DNA of 64,000 nt from Devosia ginsengisoli (lineage in GTDB: Bacteria > Pseudomonadota > Alphaproteobacteria > Rhizobiales > Devosiaceae). Below are positions 27,486 through 35,201 of the stretch, piece after piece (position 1 is the first letter of the stretch; every line of letters begins with the position of its first letter). A program made the translations under genes and the position numbers. Under the pieces are notes generated by a model, which searched no databases, was not told where the DNA came from, and saw only the letters and a program-made list of their open reading frames with translations. Location: NCBI RefSeq assembly GCF_024707105.1, contig NZ_JANQAJ010000006.1, positions 744,001 to 808,000 on the forward strand, written 5' to 3'.

Positions 27486-27496
27486 CCGGTGGCCAA

Positions 27497-28042
27497 TTAC
27501 CCATTCAGCTTCCGCAGCAGTTTCTCCACGCGCTTGCGCTTGCTGTCCTGCCCGATCCTGCCCAGCCTGTCCTTGAGCACCGCCAGAAATCCCGGCTTCT
27601 GCTCCGGCGTCAGCACCGTCGCCGTCTGCTCGGCATAGGTGGGGAACTGGTTGGGCGCGGCATGTTTCAGCCGCTCCACCAGGATGGGCACGGCCTTGTC
27701 GCCATAGCCAGCCCGCGCCAGCTTCACCAGGATCGAATTGCAATGATCCTTGGCGATGACAGAGCCACGGTCGGCCGCTTCGATAATGGCGGGAAGTTCC
27801 GCCACCAGGGTCGCAGCGCGCTGTTCGGCCACCGCGTCCAAAGCGGTCATGGCGCCCCAGACCTTGCGGTTGTTGGAGCTTTTCAACGCCTCGATGAAAA
27901 CAGGGCATTGCCCGCCCACCAGAGCCGGATTGCGCGCGCCGACCTCGTAAAGCACCTTGAGCGCATCATTGGCCTGCCGCGCCGGCCCCGATCGCACGGC
28001 TTCCGCCAGTTCGGCCACGGCCGCCTTGTCCTCGCGGGCCAC
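27497..28042 (-). CDS. HEAT-like alpha-helical protein, N-terminus probably frameshifted
   Basis: This is a 181-residue, all-helical Ala/Leu-rich protein with HEAT-like periodic helices (helix pairs near 25-75 and 80-130) and a basic C-terminus (KRKRVEKLLRKLNG). Function unknown. The only start in this frame is GTG 28042. An ATG at 28121 is followed in another frame by MTVLDRLSR. Removing one base from 28093-28100 would join it to ALDRRDEQPNVDLAEDIV and continue directly into this protein. So either the gene is truncated to a GTG start or a base was wrongly added. Confidence 0.65.
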   Translation of the reverse strand: MAREDKAAVAELAEAVRSGPARQANDALKVLYEVGARNPALVGGQCPVFIEALKSSNNRKVWGAMTALDAVAEQRAATLVAELPAIIEAADRGSVIAKDHCNSILVKLARAGYGDKAVPILVERLKHAAPNQFPTYAEQTATVLTPEQKPGFLAVLKDRLGRIGQDSKRKRVEKLLRKLNG

Positions 28043-28139
28043 GATATCCTCGGCCAGATCAACATTGGGTTGTTCATCGCGCCGGTCCAGCGCGCCGGGA
28101 GAGTCGGTCGAGTACGGTCATGGCAACCTGTTCTGTAAG

Positions 28140-28227
28140 CCCTCATGGTGAGCTTGTCGAACCACGAGGGCGGGCACACAGATATTGCCATGACCTCGTG
28201 GTTCGACAAGCTCACCATGAGGTCTAT
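28140..28227. repeat. Dispersed hairpin repeat, family C, copy 3
   Basis: Two arms in opposite orientation, CCTCATGGTGAGCTTGTCG and GTGGTTCGACAAGCTCACC, face each other. Both use the TGG/CCA stem. It lies between the HEAT-like gene and deoD. Confidence 0.8.
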
Positions 28228-28234
28228 TGAGGGT

Positions 28235-28945
28235 TCAGGCCTCCACCGCCACATCCAGCGCCAGCGTCACCATCTCCTTGAGCGAGGTCTGCCGCTCATT
28301 GGCGTCGATTTCCTCATGGGTGATCAGGCAATCGGTCATGGTGCAGATGGTCAGCGCCCTGACCCCGAAACGCGCCGCCAGCGTATAGAGTGCCGCCGCC
28401 TCCATTTCGACGCCGATCACGCCATGGTCGGGCAGCTTGTCGTAACCGGCAAAGCCGTCGGCATGGTAGAAGATGTCGCTGCTCAGCATATTGCCGGCAT
28501 GAAAGCGCATGCCCGCCGCCTCGGCCTTTTCCGCCGCGGCGCGCAGCAGGCCGAAATCGGCGATGGGCGCGAAATTATACGGCCCGAAGCGGTCGCGCAC
28601 GATGGCGCTGTCAGTCGAAGCGGCCTGCGCCAGGATCAGGTCGCGCACCTTCACCCTGGCATTGAGCCCGCCACAGGTGCCGACGCGGATCAGCGTCTTG
28701 AGGCCATAGGTGTTGATCAGCTCATGCACATAGATGGAGAGCGAGGGCTGGCCCATGCCCGTGGCCTGCACGGAAACCCGCTTGCCCTTCCATGTCCCGG
28801 TATAGCCCAGGCAATTGCGCACCGAATTGACCAGCTTGGCATCATCGAGGAACGTCTCGGCGATCCACTTGGCGCGCAGCGGGTCGCCCGGCAGCAGCAC
28901 GGCTTCGGCATAGTCGCCTTGCTTGGCGTGGTTATGGGGGGTCAT
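28235..28945 (-). CDS. deoD: Purine-nucleoside phosphorylase DeoD
   Basis: DeoD phosphorolyses purine (deoxy)nucleosides for salvage. The 236 residues show the family features GDPLRAKWIAETFL at the phosphate loop, GTCGGLNARVKVRDL, the catalytic VEMEAAALYTLA and TMTDCLITHEEID, which has the Asp-containing base-recognition loop. ATG 28945 follows GAGGAGCC. The length is typical for the hexameric DeoD type. It is a single-gene unit next to an SRPBCC gene transcribed divergently. Confidence 0.95.
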   Translation of the reverse strand: MTPHNHAKQGDYAEAVLLPGDPLRAKWIAETFLDDAKLVNSVRNCLGYTGTWKGKRVSVQATGMGQPSLSIYVHELINTYGLKTLIRVGTCGGLNARVKVRDLILAQAASTDSAIVRDRFGPYNFAPIADFGLLRAAAEKAEAAGMRFHAGNMLSSDIFYHADGFAGYDKLPDHGVIGVEMEAAALYTLAARFGVRALTICTMTDCLITHEEIDANERQTSLKEMVTLALDVAVEA

Positions 28946-28994
28946 GGCGGCTCCTCGTTTTTGTCCACTTGGTCAAATCAATGCCATTGCCCCG

Positions 28995-29048
28995 GCGGAA
29001 CGGCAAGCGTCCGCGGGAACGGCAAGGTCGGCGGGAACGGCAAGCGCC
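28995..29048. repeat. Three 18-bp tandem repeats in the deoD/SRPBCC intergenic gap
   Basis: Three 18-bp units in a row, GCGGAACGGCAAGCGTCC (28995-29012), GCGGGAACGGCAAGGTCG (29013-29030) and GCGGGAACGGCAAGCGCC (29031-29048), lie between divergent start codons. Direct repeats like this can be operator iterons or slippage products. Confidence 0.75.
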
Positions 29049-29086
29049 GCGCTTCGTTTGCCTTCCAGACACCAAGGAGGCCTCTC

Positions 29087-29539
29087 ATGTCCGACACGGT
29101 CGAAGCCAAGGTCACCCACCGCTTCGCGGCCAGCCCCGAGCGGGTCTATGACACGTTTCTCGATCCCGACAGGGTGCGTGACTGGCAGGCGGCGTGGCTC
29201 CGCCATGGCGGCATGGGCGGCGATGTCACGGCGAGCGAACTCAACCCCATCGTCGGCGGCACCTTCCTTTTCGCCGACAAGCGCGAGGATGGCGAGGCGC
29301 GCCATTGGGGCATGTTCCTCGATCTGGAGCGGCCGACCAGGATCGCGTTTACCTGGATCGTCGACGAGAGCGAGGAGGATGACCCTTCCGAGGTCACGCT
29401 GATCATCGAGCCGGAACCTGACGGGCCGGGCGCCATTGCCACGCTCTATCACGCCATGGATGCGCAATGGGCCGACTATGTCCCGCAGACGGAAAAAGGC
29501 TGGCAAGCCATGCTCGAAGGCCTCGATTCGGTGCTTTAG
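29087..29539 (+). CDS. SRPBCC (AHSA1-type) domain protein
   Basis: The 150-residue protein has the START/SRPBCC fold of the AHSA1 group: TVEAKVTHRFAASPERVYD at the N-terminus, DPDRVRDWQAAWLRHG, GGTFLFAD and a C-terminal helix KGWQAMLEGLDSV. These proteins bind hydrophobic ligands; a specific function cannot be inferred. ATG 29087 is preceded by AAGGAGG (29074-29080), an ideal ribosome-binding site, which decides the start against the much longer open frame upstream. argC follows after 65 bp. Confidence 0.85.
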   Translation: MSDTVEAKVTHRFAASPERVYDTFLDPDRVRDWQAAWLRHGGMGGDVTASELNPIVGGTFLFADKREDGEARHWGMFLDLERPTRIAFTWIVDESEEDDPSEVTLIIEPEPDGPGAIATLYHAMDAQWADYVPQTEKGWQAMLEGLDSVL

Positions 29540-29604
29540 CCGCTCCGGTCTTGACCCGGTCATGCCGGAGGTCCATTTACGCTGCCGCATCTGGAGATAG
29601 ATCA

Positions 29605-30555
29605 ATGGTCGCGAAGATTTTCATCGATGGCGAAGCTGGAACCACGGGTCTGCAGATCCGCGAGCGCCTGGCCGGCCGGCGTGATCTCGAAGTGCTCTCC
29701 ATATCAGCCGACAAGCGCAAGGATCAGGACGAGCGCAAGCGCCTGCTCAATGCGGCCGATATCGCCATTCTCTGCCTGCCCGACGATGCGGCCAGGGAAA
29801 GCGTCAGCCTGATCGAGAATGGCACGACGCGCGTCATCGACGCTTCTACCGCTTTCCGGGTCGATCCGGACTGGGCCTATGGCTTTGCCGAAATGGACAA
29901 GGGCCAGAGCGAGAAGATCGCCACGGCGCGCTTCGTCGCCAATCCCGGCTGCTGGCCGCAGGGCCTCATCGCCACGGTGCGGCCGCTGGTGGAAGCCGGA
30001 CTGCTGCCGGCTGATACTGCCGTCACCTATAACGGCATTTCCGGCTATTCGGGCGGCGGCAAGCAGATGATTTCAGAATATGAGGCGGCCGGCAGCGCTG
30101 CCAGCCATTTCATGCCCTATGCGCTGACCTTCAATCACAAGCATGTGCCGGAAATGACCAAATATACCGGTCTCGCCGGCGCGCCGCTTTTCGTGCCCAC
30201 CGTCGGCGATTTCGCCCAGGGCATGACCACTTTCGTGTCGCTGCAGCTCGGCCAGTTGGCCAAGGTGCCCACGGGCCGTGACCTGCACGCCGCCATTGCC
30301 GATCACTTCGCCGGTATCAGGGACAGCTTTGTTACCGTCGCGCCCTATGAAGAGATCGCCAAGACGCCTGATCTGGACCCCGAGATGCATAACGGCACCA
30401 ACACGATGACGCTGCACGTCTTCGCCAATGACGCCCGCGCCCAGGCCGTGCTGGTGGCGGTCTACGACAATCTGGGCAAGGGCGCCTCCGGCGCCGCGGT
30501 GCAGAATCTCAACCTGATGCTGGGCGTGAGCGCCAAAGAGAGCCTGGCGGCCTGA
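29605..30555 (+). CDS. argC: N-acetyl-gamma-glutamyl-phosphate reductase (type 2)
   Basis: ArgC reduces N-acetylglutamyl-phosphate in arginine synthesis. The 316 residues match the short type-2 subfamily: IFIDGEAGTTGLQI at the NADP site, VANPGCWPQG with the catalytic Cys, and YNGISGYSGGGKQM. HKHVPEM and HNGTNTMTLHVFAN lie near the C-terminus. ATG 29605 follows GGAGATAG. The open frame upstream is noncoding. Other arginine genes are not in the window. Confidence 0.94.
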   Translation: MVAKIFIDGEAGTTGLQIRERLAGRRDLEVLSISADKRKDQDERKRLLNAADIAILCLPDDAARESVSLIENGTTRVIDASTAFRVDPDWAYGFAEMDKGQSEKIATARFVANPGCWPQGLIATVRPLVEAGLLPADTAVTYNGISGYSGGGKQMISEYEAAGSAASHFMPYALTFNHKHVPEMTKYTGLAGAPLFVPTVGDFAQGMTTFVSLQLGQLAKVPTGRDLHAAIADHFAGIRDSFVTVAPYEEIAKTPDLDPEMHNGTNTMTLHVFANDARAQAVLVAVYDNLGKGASGAAVQNLNLMLGVSAKESLAA

Positions 30556-30573
30556 TCGCTGTCCACCCACCGG

Positions 30574-30730
30574 CTCCCCCTCGCCCCTTGTGGGAGAGGG
30601 GGCAATTTCCTCGTTCAGAGGAAATTGCGGGTGAGGGGTCTGCGCCATCCCATGCTTCAATGCTGGTGGATGGCTCTGCGCCCCCTCATCCGCCCCCTTC
30701 GGGGCACCTTCTCCCACGAGGGGAGAAGGG
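30574..30730. repeat. Structured repeat (MITE-like), family B, copy 1
   Basis: Most of the 280-bp gap between argC and leuD is one element. Its ends are inverted copies of a CCCTCTCCCCTCGTGGGAG-like sequence (here CCCTCGCCCCTTGTGGGAGA and CTTCTCCCACGAGGGGAGAA). An inner hairpin has an 11-bp stem GCAATTTCCTC-GTTCA-GAGGAAATTGC (30602-30628), followed by GGGTGAGGGG. Related copies are at 33156-33304, 42859-43031 and 59187-59410. Confidence 0.85.
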
Positions 30731-30835
30731 GAGCACTGGCTGCGGCATCCCCAGCCGAACGCTTTCACCCTATCCCGACTTGACCCAAACCCTGCTTTCG
30801 CGCGATGAACCGCCCCAAAGCGAGGTTTTCCAGCC

Positions 30836-31441
30836 ATGGACAAGTTCACCAGCCTGACCGGTGTCGCGGCGCCCCTGCCGATCATCAATATCGACACCGA
30901 CATGATCATCCCGAAGCAGTACCTCAAGACCATCAAGCGGACGGGTCTGGGCACGGCGCTGTTTTCCGAGATGCGCTACAATGAGGACGGCACGGAGAAT
31001 CCGGATTTCGTGCTGAACAAGCCGGGTTACCGCAAGGCCTCCATCATCGTGGCCGGCGACAATTTCGGCTGCGGCTCTTCCCGCGAGCATGCCCCCTGGG
31101 CGCTGCTCGATTTCGGCGTGCGCTGCGTCATCTCCACCAGCTTCGCCGATATCTTCTACAATAACTGCTTCAAGAACGGCATCCTGCCGGTCGTGGTCAC
31201 GCCTGAGCAGCTCAAGCTGCTGCTCGACGATGCCGAGCGCGGCTCCAATGCCACGCTGACCGTCGATCTCGAAAGCCAGACCATCAAGGGTCCGGATGGC
31301 GGTACCATCCATTTCGATATCGACCCCAGCCGCAAGCAGATTCTGCTCGAAGGCCTCGACGATATCGCCGGCACGCTGAAATCCGATCCGTCCATCACGT
31401 CCTTCGAGACGAAGATGGCCGCCGACCGCCCCTGGCTTTAA
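30836..31441 (+). CDS. leuD: 3-isopropylmalate dehydratase small subunit
   Basis: LeuD with LeuC isomerises isopropylmalate in leucine synthesis. The 201 residues show the N-terminal [27 protein letters not shown], the catalytic swivel loop [17 protein letters not shown], and a C-terminal [16 protein letters not shown]. It is the only small-subunit gene in the window. leuC is absent. It runs directly into a RidA gene nine bases later, so the two are co-transcribed. Confidence 0.96.
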   Translation: MDKFTSLTGVAAPLPIINIDTDMIIPKQYLKTIKRTGLGTALFSEMRYNEDGTENPDFVLNKPGYRKASIIVAGDNFGCGSSREHAPWALLDFGVRCVISTSFADIFYNNCFKNGILPVVVTPEQLKLLLDDAERGSNATLTVDLESQTIKGPDGGTIHFDIDPSRKQILLEGLDDIAGTLKSDPSITSFETKMAADRPWL

Positions 31442-31450
31442 AGGCAAAAC

Positions 31451-31840
31451 ATGGTCCAGCGCGTTTCCACCGGTTCGCCCTTCGAGGCGACTTTCGGCTA
31501 TTCCCGTGCCGTCAGGCACGAGGATACGGTCTATGTGTCGGGCACGACGGGCTATGACTATGCCAGCATGACCATGCCCGACGATATCGGCCAGCAGGCA
31601 AGCAATGCGCTGGCCACCATCGACAAGGCGCTCCGCGAGGCCGGTTCGTCCATCCAGGATACGGTGCGCGTGGTCTATTATGTCGGCGACCGCAATGATG
31701 TGGATGCGGTGGTCAAGGCCGTGGGTCCGGTGTTCAAAGATATCCGCCCGGCCGCCTCGATGCTGATCGTCTCGATGATCGAGCCCGGCATGAAGATCGA
31801 GATCGAGGTCACCGCCCGCATCGGCGCGGCCAATTCCTGA
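31451..31840 (+). CDS. RidA family enamine/imine deaminase
   Basis: RidA proteins hydrolyse reactive 2-aminoacrylate and related imines. This 129-residue member shows SRAVRHEDTVYVSGTTGYD, the QASNALATIDKALREAG helix with the usual Asn-Ile-like core, and RPAASMLIVSMIEPGMKIEIEV. The final segment has the M-x-(I/V)-E-(I/V)-E terminus, while the canonical catalytic Arg appears as RPAAS. It starts nine bases after leuD, linking imine clean-up to branched-chain synthesis. Ordinary length. Confidence 0.9.
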   Translation: MVQRVSTGSPFEATFGYSRAVRHEDTVYVSGTTGYDYASMTMPDDIGQQASNALATIDKALREAGSSIQDTVRVVYYVGDRNDVDAVVKAVGPVFKDIRPAASMLIVSMIEPGMKIEIEVTARIGAANS

Positions 31841-33061
31841 TCAGTCGCGCTGGCGCGAGCCCTGCCGGCGTTCGCCATAGGGCAGGGCCGCCGGCGGCAT
31901 TTCCGCGTCGGGCTCCGAGACGCAGACCCGGTCGCGCCCGCCTTTCTTGGCCTCGTAAAGCGCCGCATCGGTGCGGCGCAGCAGGTCTGACAGGCTGTCC
32001 CCGGCCTTGAGCGAAGCGACGCCGAAGCTGGCGCTGACGCGGCAGTCCGGCCCCAGATTGGCGATGGAGAGGCTGGAAAAGCCTGATCGTACGCTTTCGG
32101 CATAGAGCCGTGCCGTGGGCAGGTTGGTGCCTGGAATGAACACGGCGAATTCCTCCCCGCCCAGCCGGCCGATCACGGCGCGTTCGTCGGCGGTGGCGCC
32201 CAGCATGTCGGCAAAGGCGCGGATCACCCGGTCGCCCGCCTCGTGGCCATGGCTGTCATTGATGGTCTTGAAGTGATCGAGATCGGCCACGACCATGGCG
32301 CCGGGTATGCCGGTGCGCAGGGCGGTGGCCAGCAGGCTTTCGGCCCGTTCCTCGAAGCCGCGCCGGTTGAGCAGGCCGCTGAGCGTATCGGTTTCCGAGC
32401 GCGCGGTGATTTCGGCCATGGCATCGCGCACGATGATCAGCAGCATGAGCAGGCCATTGGCGATCAGCAGCATCGCGCCCGAACTCTGCGACAGGGCAGC
32501 GTAGGTGGTGCCGATATAGGCCTGGGCGCTGTCGCCCGAGCCCAGCAGCACGGCCGCAAAGGGCTTGAGCAGGAATTGCAGGCTGGACAGGCCGAACAGC
32601 ACCGCCAGCCAGACATCGAGCACCTTGCGGCGCCTGAAGCGCAGCACGATCGCCAGGCACATCAGGGACGCGATGGAATAGGGCAACTGGTAGGCCAGGC
32701 CACGCAGGATGGAGTCGCGCGGCATGGAGATGGTCTGGCTGTTGATGAGCAGCGCGACGACGACAAGGGCGCCCAGCGCAGACCAGGGCGGGGTGAGGCG
32801 ATAGTGCCGCGCCAGCCCGACGACGATGAAGTTGGCGGCAAAGAGGTAGGCGGCGAAGATGCCGAACTGCACCAGCCAGGGGTCTTGCTGCAGGGGCAGG
32901 ATGAGCTCGAGCAGCGGATTGAGCATGCCCACGCCATAGGCCAGCGCCAGCCAGCGCGCACCGACCGAGGAGCGCGCATAGGCCGCCACCACGCCAAATG
33001 CGGTGGCGAAGACCCCGGCGATGAAGAGATTGATTGCCAGAACGAAGGCAGCAGCGCTCAT
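31841..33061 (-). CDS. Membrane diguanylate cyclase (GGDEF)
   Basis: The 406-residue protein has six to seven predicted membrane segments in residues 1-215 and a C-terminal GGDEF domain with a GGEEF active-site motif at 301-305. The variant GGEEF is catalytically competent in other cyclases. The second-messenger Asp (VVADLDHFKTIND) is intact. I see no RxxD inhibitory site at the standard distance. Its neighbour on the plus strand, ridA, ends at 31840, so the two genes converge without a gap. Confidence 0.92.
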   Translation of the reverse strand: MSAAAFVLAINLFIAGVFATAFGVVAAYARSSVGARWLALAYGVGMLNPLLELILPLQQDPWLVQFGIFAAYLFAANFIVVGLARHYRLTPPWSALGALVVVALLINSQTISMPRDSILRGLAYQLPYSIASLMCLAIVLRFRRRKVLDVWLAVLFGLSSLQFLLKPFAAVLLGSGDSAQAYIGTTYAALSQSSGAMLLIANGLLMLLIIVRDAMAEITARSETDTLSGLLNRRGFEERAESLLATALRTGIPGAMVVADLDHFKTINDSHGHEAGDRVIRAFADMLGATADERAVIGRLGGEEFAVFIPGTNLPTARLYAESVRSGFSSLSIANLGPDCRVSASFGVASLKAGDSLSDLLRRTDAALYEAKKGGRDRVCVSEPDAEMPPAALPYGERRQGSRQRD

Positions 33062-33155
33062 GGCCCGACCCGAAACGTCAACTGCCGCAATGGTAGCGAC
33101 AGGGGCGAAACGTGAGGTTAACGGGGCAAAGTTGGGGCGGTCGAGCCACCGGACC

Positions 33156-33304
33156 TACCCTCTCCCCTCGTGGGAGAGGGTGGAAATCCGCGTCCAGCGG
33201 ATTTCCGGGTGAGGGGCTGCGCTCGCCCATGCTCCAATATTGAGGGAGAGCTCAGTGCCCCCTCATCCGCCCTTCGGGCCCCTTCTCCCACGAGGGGAGA
33301 AGGG
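33156..33304. repeat. Structured repeat (MITE-like), family B, copy 2
   Basis: The gap of about 290 bp between the GGDEF gene and the LLM oxidoreductase holds this element. Terminal arms are CCCTCTCCCCTCGTGGGAGA and CTTCTCCCACGAGGGGAGAA. The inner hairpin is GGAAATCCGC-GTCCA-GCGGATTTCC (33182-33206), different in sequence from copy 1 but with the same pairing. Confidence 0.85.
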
Positions 33305-33354
33305 AAGACGCCAAAGTCACCCCTCCTCAAGGGAGAGGGGAGACGACTGAAGGT

Positions 33355-34368
33355 TCAGCGTCCCGCCACCCCGAACGCCTCTGATATCAGCGCGTAGCTG
33401 CGCCGCCGCAGCTCGTAGCTGTGCATGGTCGTCGTGATCATCACCTCGTCGGCCGCGCAGCTCTCTGCCTTTTCGGCAATGGCATCGCGTACCGTCTCGG
33501 GCGAGCCGACGATCCACAGCGTCGATTGATGGTCGATGACGCTCTGCTGCTGCGGCGTCAGCACGCGGGCATGGGCTTCCTCCGGGCTCATCAGCTTGCG
33601 CTGCTCGCCCGTGGTGAACAGGGCCCAGCTCACCGCCTGCGAATGCGACAGGTACTGCGCTTCATCGTCCGTCGGGGCGCAGACCACCGAAAGGCAGAGC
33701 ATGGTTTTCGGCTTCGGGAAGGCCTCATTTCCCTTGAAGCCATAGCGATAGGCCTCGAAGGCCGGGGCAGGGGGTGTATGGCTGAAATGGGCGGCAAAGG
33801 CATAGCCCATGCCCAACTGGCCGGCGGCCTGGGCGCTGGCGCCCGACGAGCCGAGCAGCCACATGGGCGGCAGCCTGATCCCGCCGGGCGAGACGGGCAC
33901 CCGCGAAAACGGGTGGTCCTGGGGAAAGCCATCCTCGTCGAAGGCCATCAGTTCGGCCAGATAGGCCGAAAATTCCTCGCCGCCGCCGCTGCGCAGGGCC
34001 CGCATGGCATGGCCGTCGCCGCCCGGCGCGCGGCCGATGCCGAGATCGATGCGGCCGGGAAACAGCCCTTCGAGCGTGCGATAGGCCTCGGCGATGCGGA
34101 GCGGCGCATGGTTGAGCAGCATGACGCCGCCCGAGCCGATGCGGATATCTTTGGTATGCGCCGCGGCGCTGCCGATGAGGATTTCCGGCACCGAGGAGGC
34201 GATGGAGGGCATGCCGTGATGCTCGGCATACCACAGCCGCGTATAGCCCAGCCGGTCGGCTTCCTGCGCCAGCAGGATGGTTTCGGCCATGGCCTGGGCC
34301 GTCGTGGTGCCTTCGGCAATGGGGGCAAGGTCCTGCAGCGACAGGGCGAAGGGAGCGGCCATGGTCAT
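33355..34368 (-). CDS. LLM class flavin-dependent oxidoreductase (luciferase-like monooxygenase)
   Basis: The 337-residue protein is a bacterial-luciferase-like TIM-barrel flavoenzyme. It opens PFALSLQDLAPIAEG, followed by YTRLWYAEHHGMPSIASS, a GVMLLNHAPLRIAE segment, and the family signature FPGRIDLGIGRAPGGD. The group-1 members reduce FMN or act as monooxygenases on varied substrates; no partner reductase is adjacent. Its start could also be the ATG two codons downstream of 34368. A family B repeat separates it from the next minus-strand gene. Confidence 0.92.
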   Translation of the reverse strand: MTMAAPFALSLQDLAPIAEGTTTAQAMAETILLAQEADRLGYTRLWYAEHHGMPSIASSVPEILIGSAAAHTKDIRIGSGGVMLLNHAPLRIAEAYRTLEGLFPGRIDLGIGRAPGGDGHAMRALRSGGGEEFSAYLAELMAFDEDGFPQDHPFSRVPVSPGGIRLPPMWLLGSSGASAQAAGQLGMGYAFAAHFSHTPPAPAFEAYRYGFKGNEAFPKPKTMLCLSVVCAPTDDEAQYLSHSQAVSWALFTTGEQRKLMSPEEAHARVLTPQQQSVIDHQSTLWIVGSPETVRDAIAEKAESCAADEVMITTTMHSYELRRRSYALISEAFGVAGR

Positions 34369-34521
34369 ATCCTTATGCGGCGATTCCGGCTTCTTCTATC
34401 GGCAAAATGCGATGAAAGCGAGATATCTGCGTTAGCGTCTGGTTCATTACAATTTTACTCAAATCTTGCCGAGGGACCGCCCCCTCCCTTCAATCGAAGA
34501 TTGACGGCAAGGAGCCAGCCC

Positions 34522-35082
34522 ATGCGCAGCCTGATTTCCCGACTGAGCCTTGTCCTGGCGCTGCTGCTCGCCGCTGCACCAGCCGCCCAGGCCCAGTTCA
34601 ATTTCCTGCCCGAGGTGCGGGCCGGCATCTCGGCACGCGGCGTCGATGGCGGCGGCAACCTGCTCGATCCCGCCAGGATCGGCGATGCCAATGTGGAATT
34701 GCTGTTCACCGCGCCCGACCTCAATGCCTGGTCGGTCATTGGCGAGCTCCGGCCGCATCTGGGCGCCACGATGAGTTTTCGCGGCCAGGACAGCTACGGC
34801 TATGCCGGGTTGAGCTGGACCTTCCAGGCGCCGATCCTGCCCGTCTTCGTCGAGGCCAGCGCCGGCGGTGTGGTGCGCAGTTCGATGTTCAACGCGCCGC
34901 AAAACGATCCGGCCCGCAATTTCGGCTGTGGCGTGGGGGTGCGCGTCGCCGGCAGCGTGGGCGTCAACCTGCCGCTGGGCGCGTCACTGATCGGCACGGT
35001 GGAACACCTGCCCGATTTCGGCGCCTGCGGGGCGACCAGGGCCAATACCAATGTCGGGATGCGGCTGGGTTTCAGGTTTTAG
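34522..35082 (+). CDS. PagL-like acyloxyacyl hydrolase family beta-barrel protein, active site altered
   Basis: This 186-residue protein has a signal peptide (1-24, cleavage near AQA) and resembles outer-membrane lipid A 3-O-deacylase PagL. The shape fits: AGLSWTFQAPILPVFVEAS in mid-protein and a C-terminal beta-signature MRLGFRF ending in Phe. PagL active sites read His-x-Ser-Asn. Here the equivalent site reads Glu161-His162-Leu-Pro164-Asp, so the Ser is replaced by Pro. It may therefore be structural rather than catalytic. ATG 34522 follows AAGGAG and gives a clean signal peptide. Lies 120 bp from the BaiN-type gene. Confidence 0.72.
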   Translation: MRSLISRLSLVLALLLAAAPAAQAQFNFLPEVRAGISARGVDGGGNLLDPARIGDANVELLFTAPDLNAWSVIGELRPHLGATMSFRGQDSYGYAGLSWTFQAPILPVFVEASAGGVVRSSMFNAPQNDPARNFGCGVGVRVAGSVGVNLPLGASLIGTVEHLPDFGACGATRANTNVGMRLGFRF

Positions 35083-35097
35083 GCGGTAGTAGCAGTA

Positions 35098-35190
35098 GAC
35101 CTCATCCTGAGCCTGTCGAAGGACGAGGTCGTGGCTGGAAGGTACAGCGTGCCCGCCCTCGTGGTTCGACAAGCTCACCATGAGGTCTAA
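35098..35190. repeat. Dispersed hairpin repeat, family C, copy 4
   Basis: Two arms, CCTCATCCTGAGCCTGTCG (TCC/GGA stem) and GTGGTTCGACAAGCTCACC (CCA/TGG stem), lie on either side of a short variable middle. It occupies the gap between the PagL-like gene and the convergent BaiN-type gene. Confidence 0.8.
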
Positions 35191-35201
35191 TGGCTTGTCG
35201 T

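Noticed and set aside
32243-33115. Plus-strand ORF opposite the GGDEF gene
   Set aside because: Antisense shadow with Gln/Asp/His-rich composition; no start or domain support.
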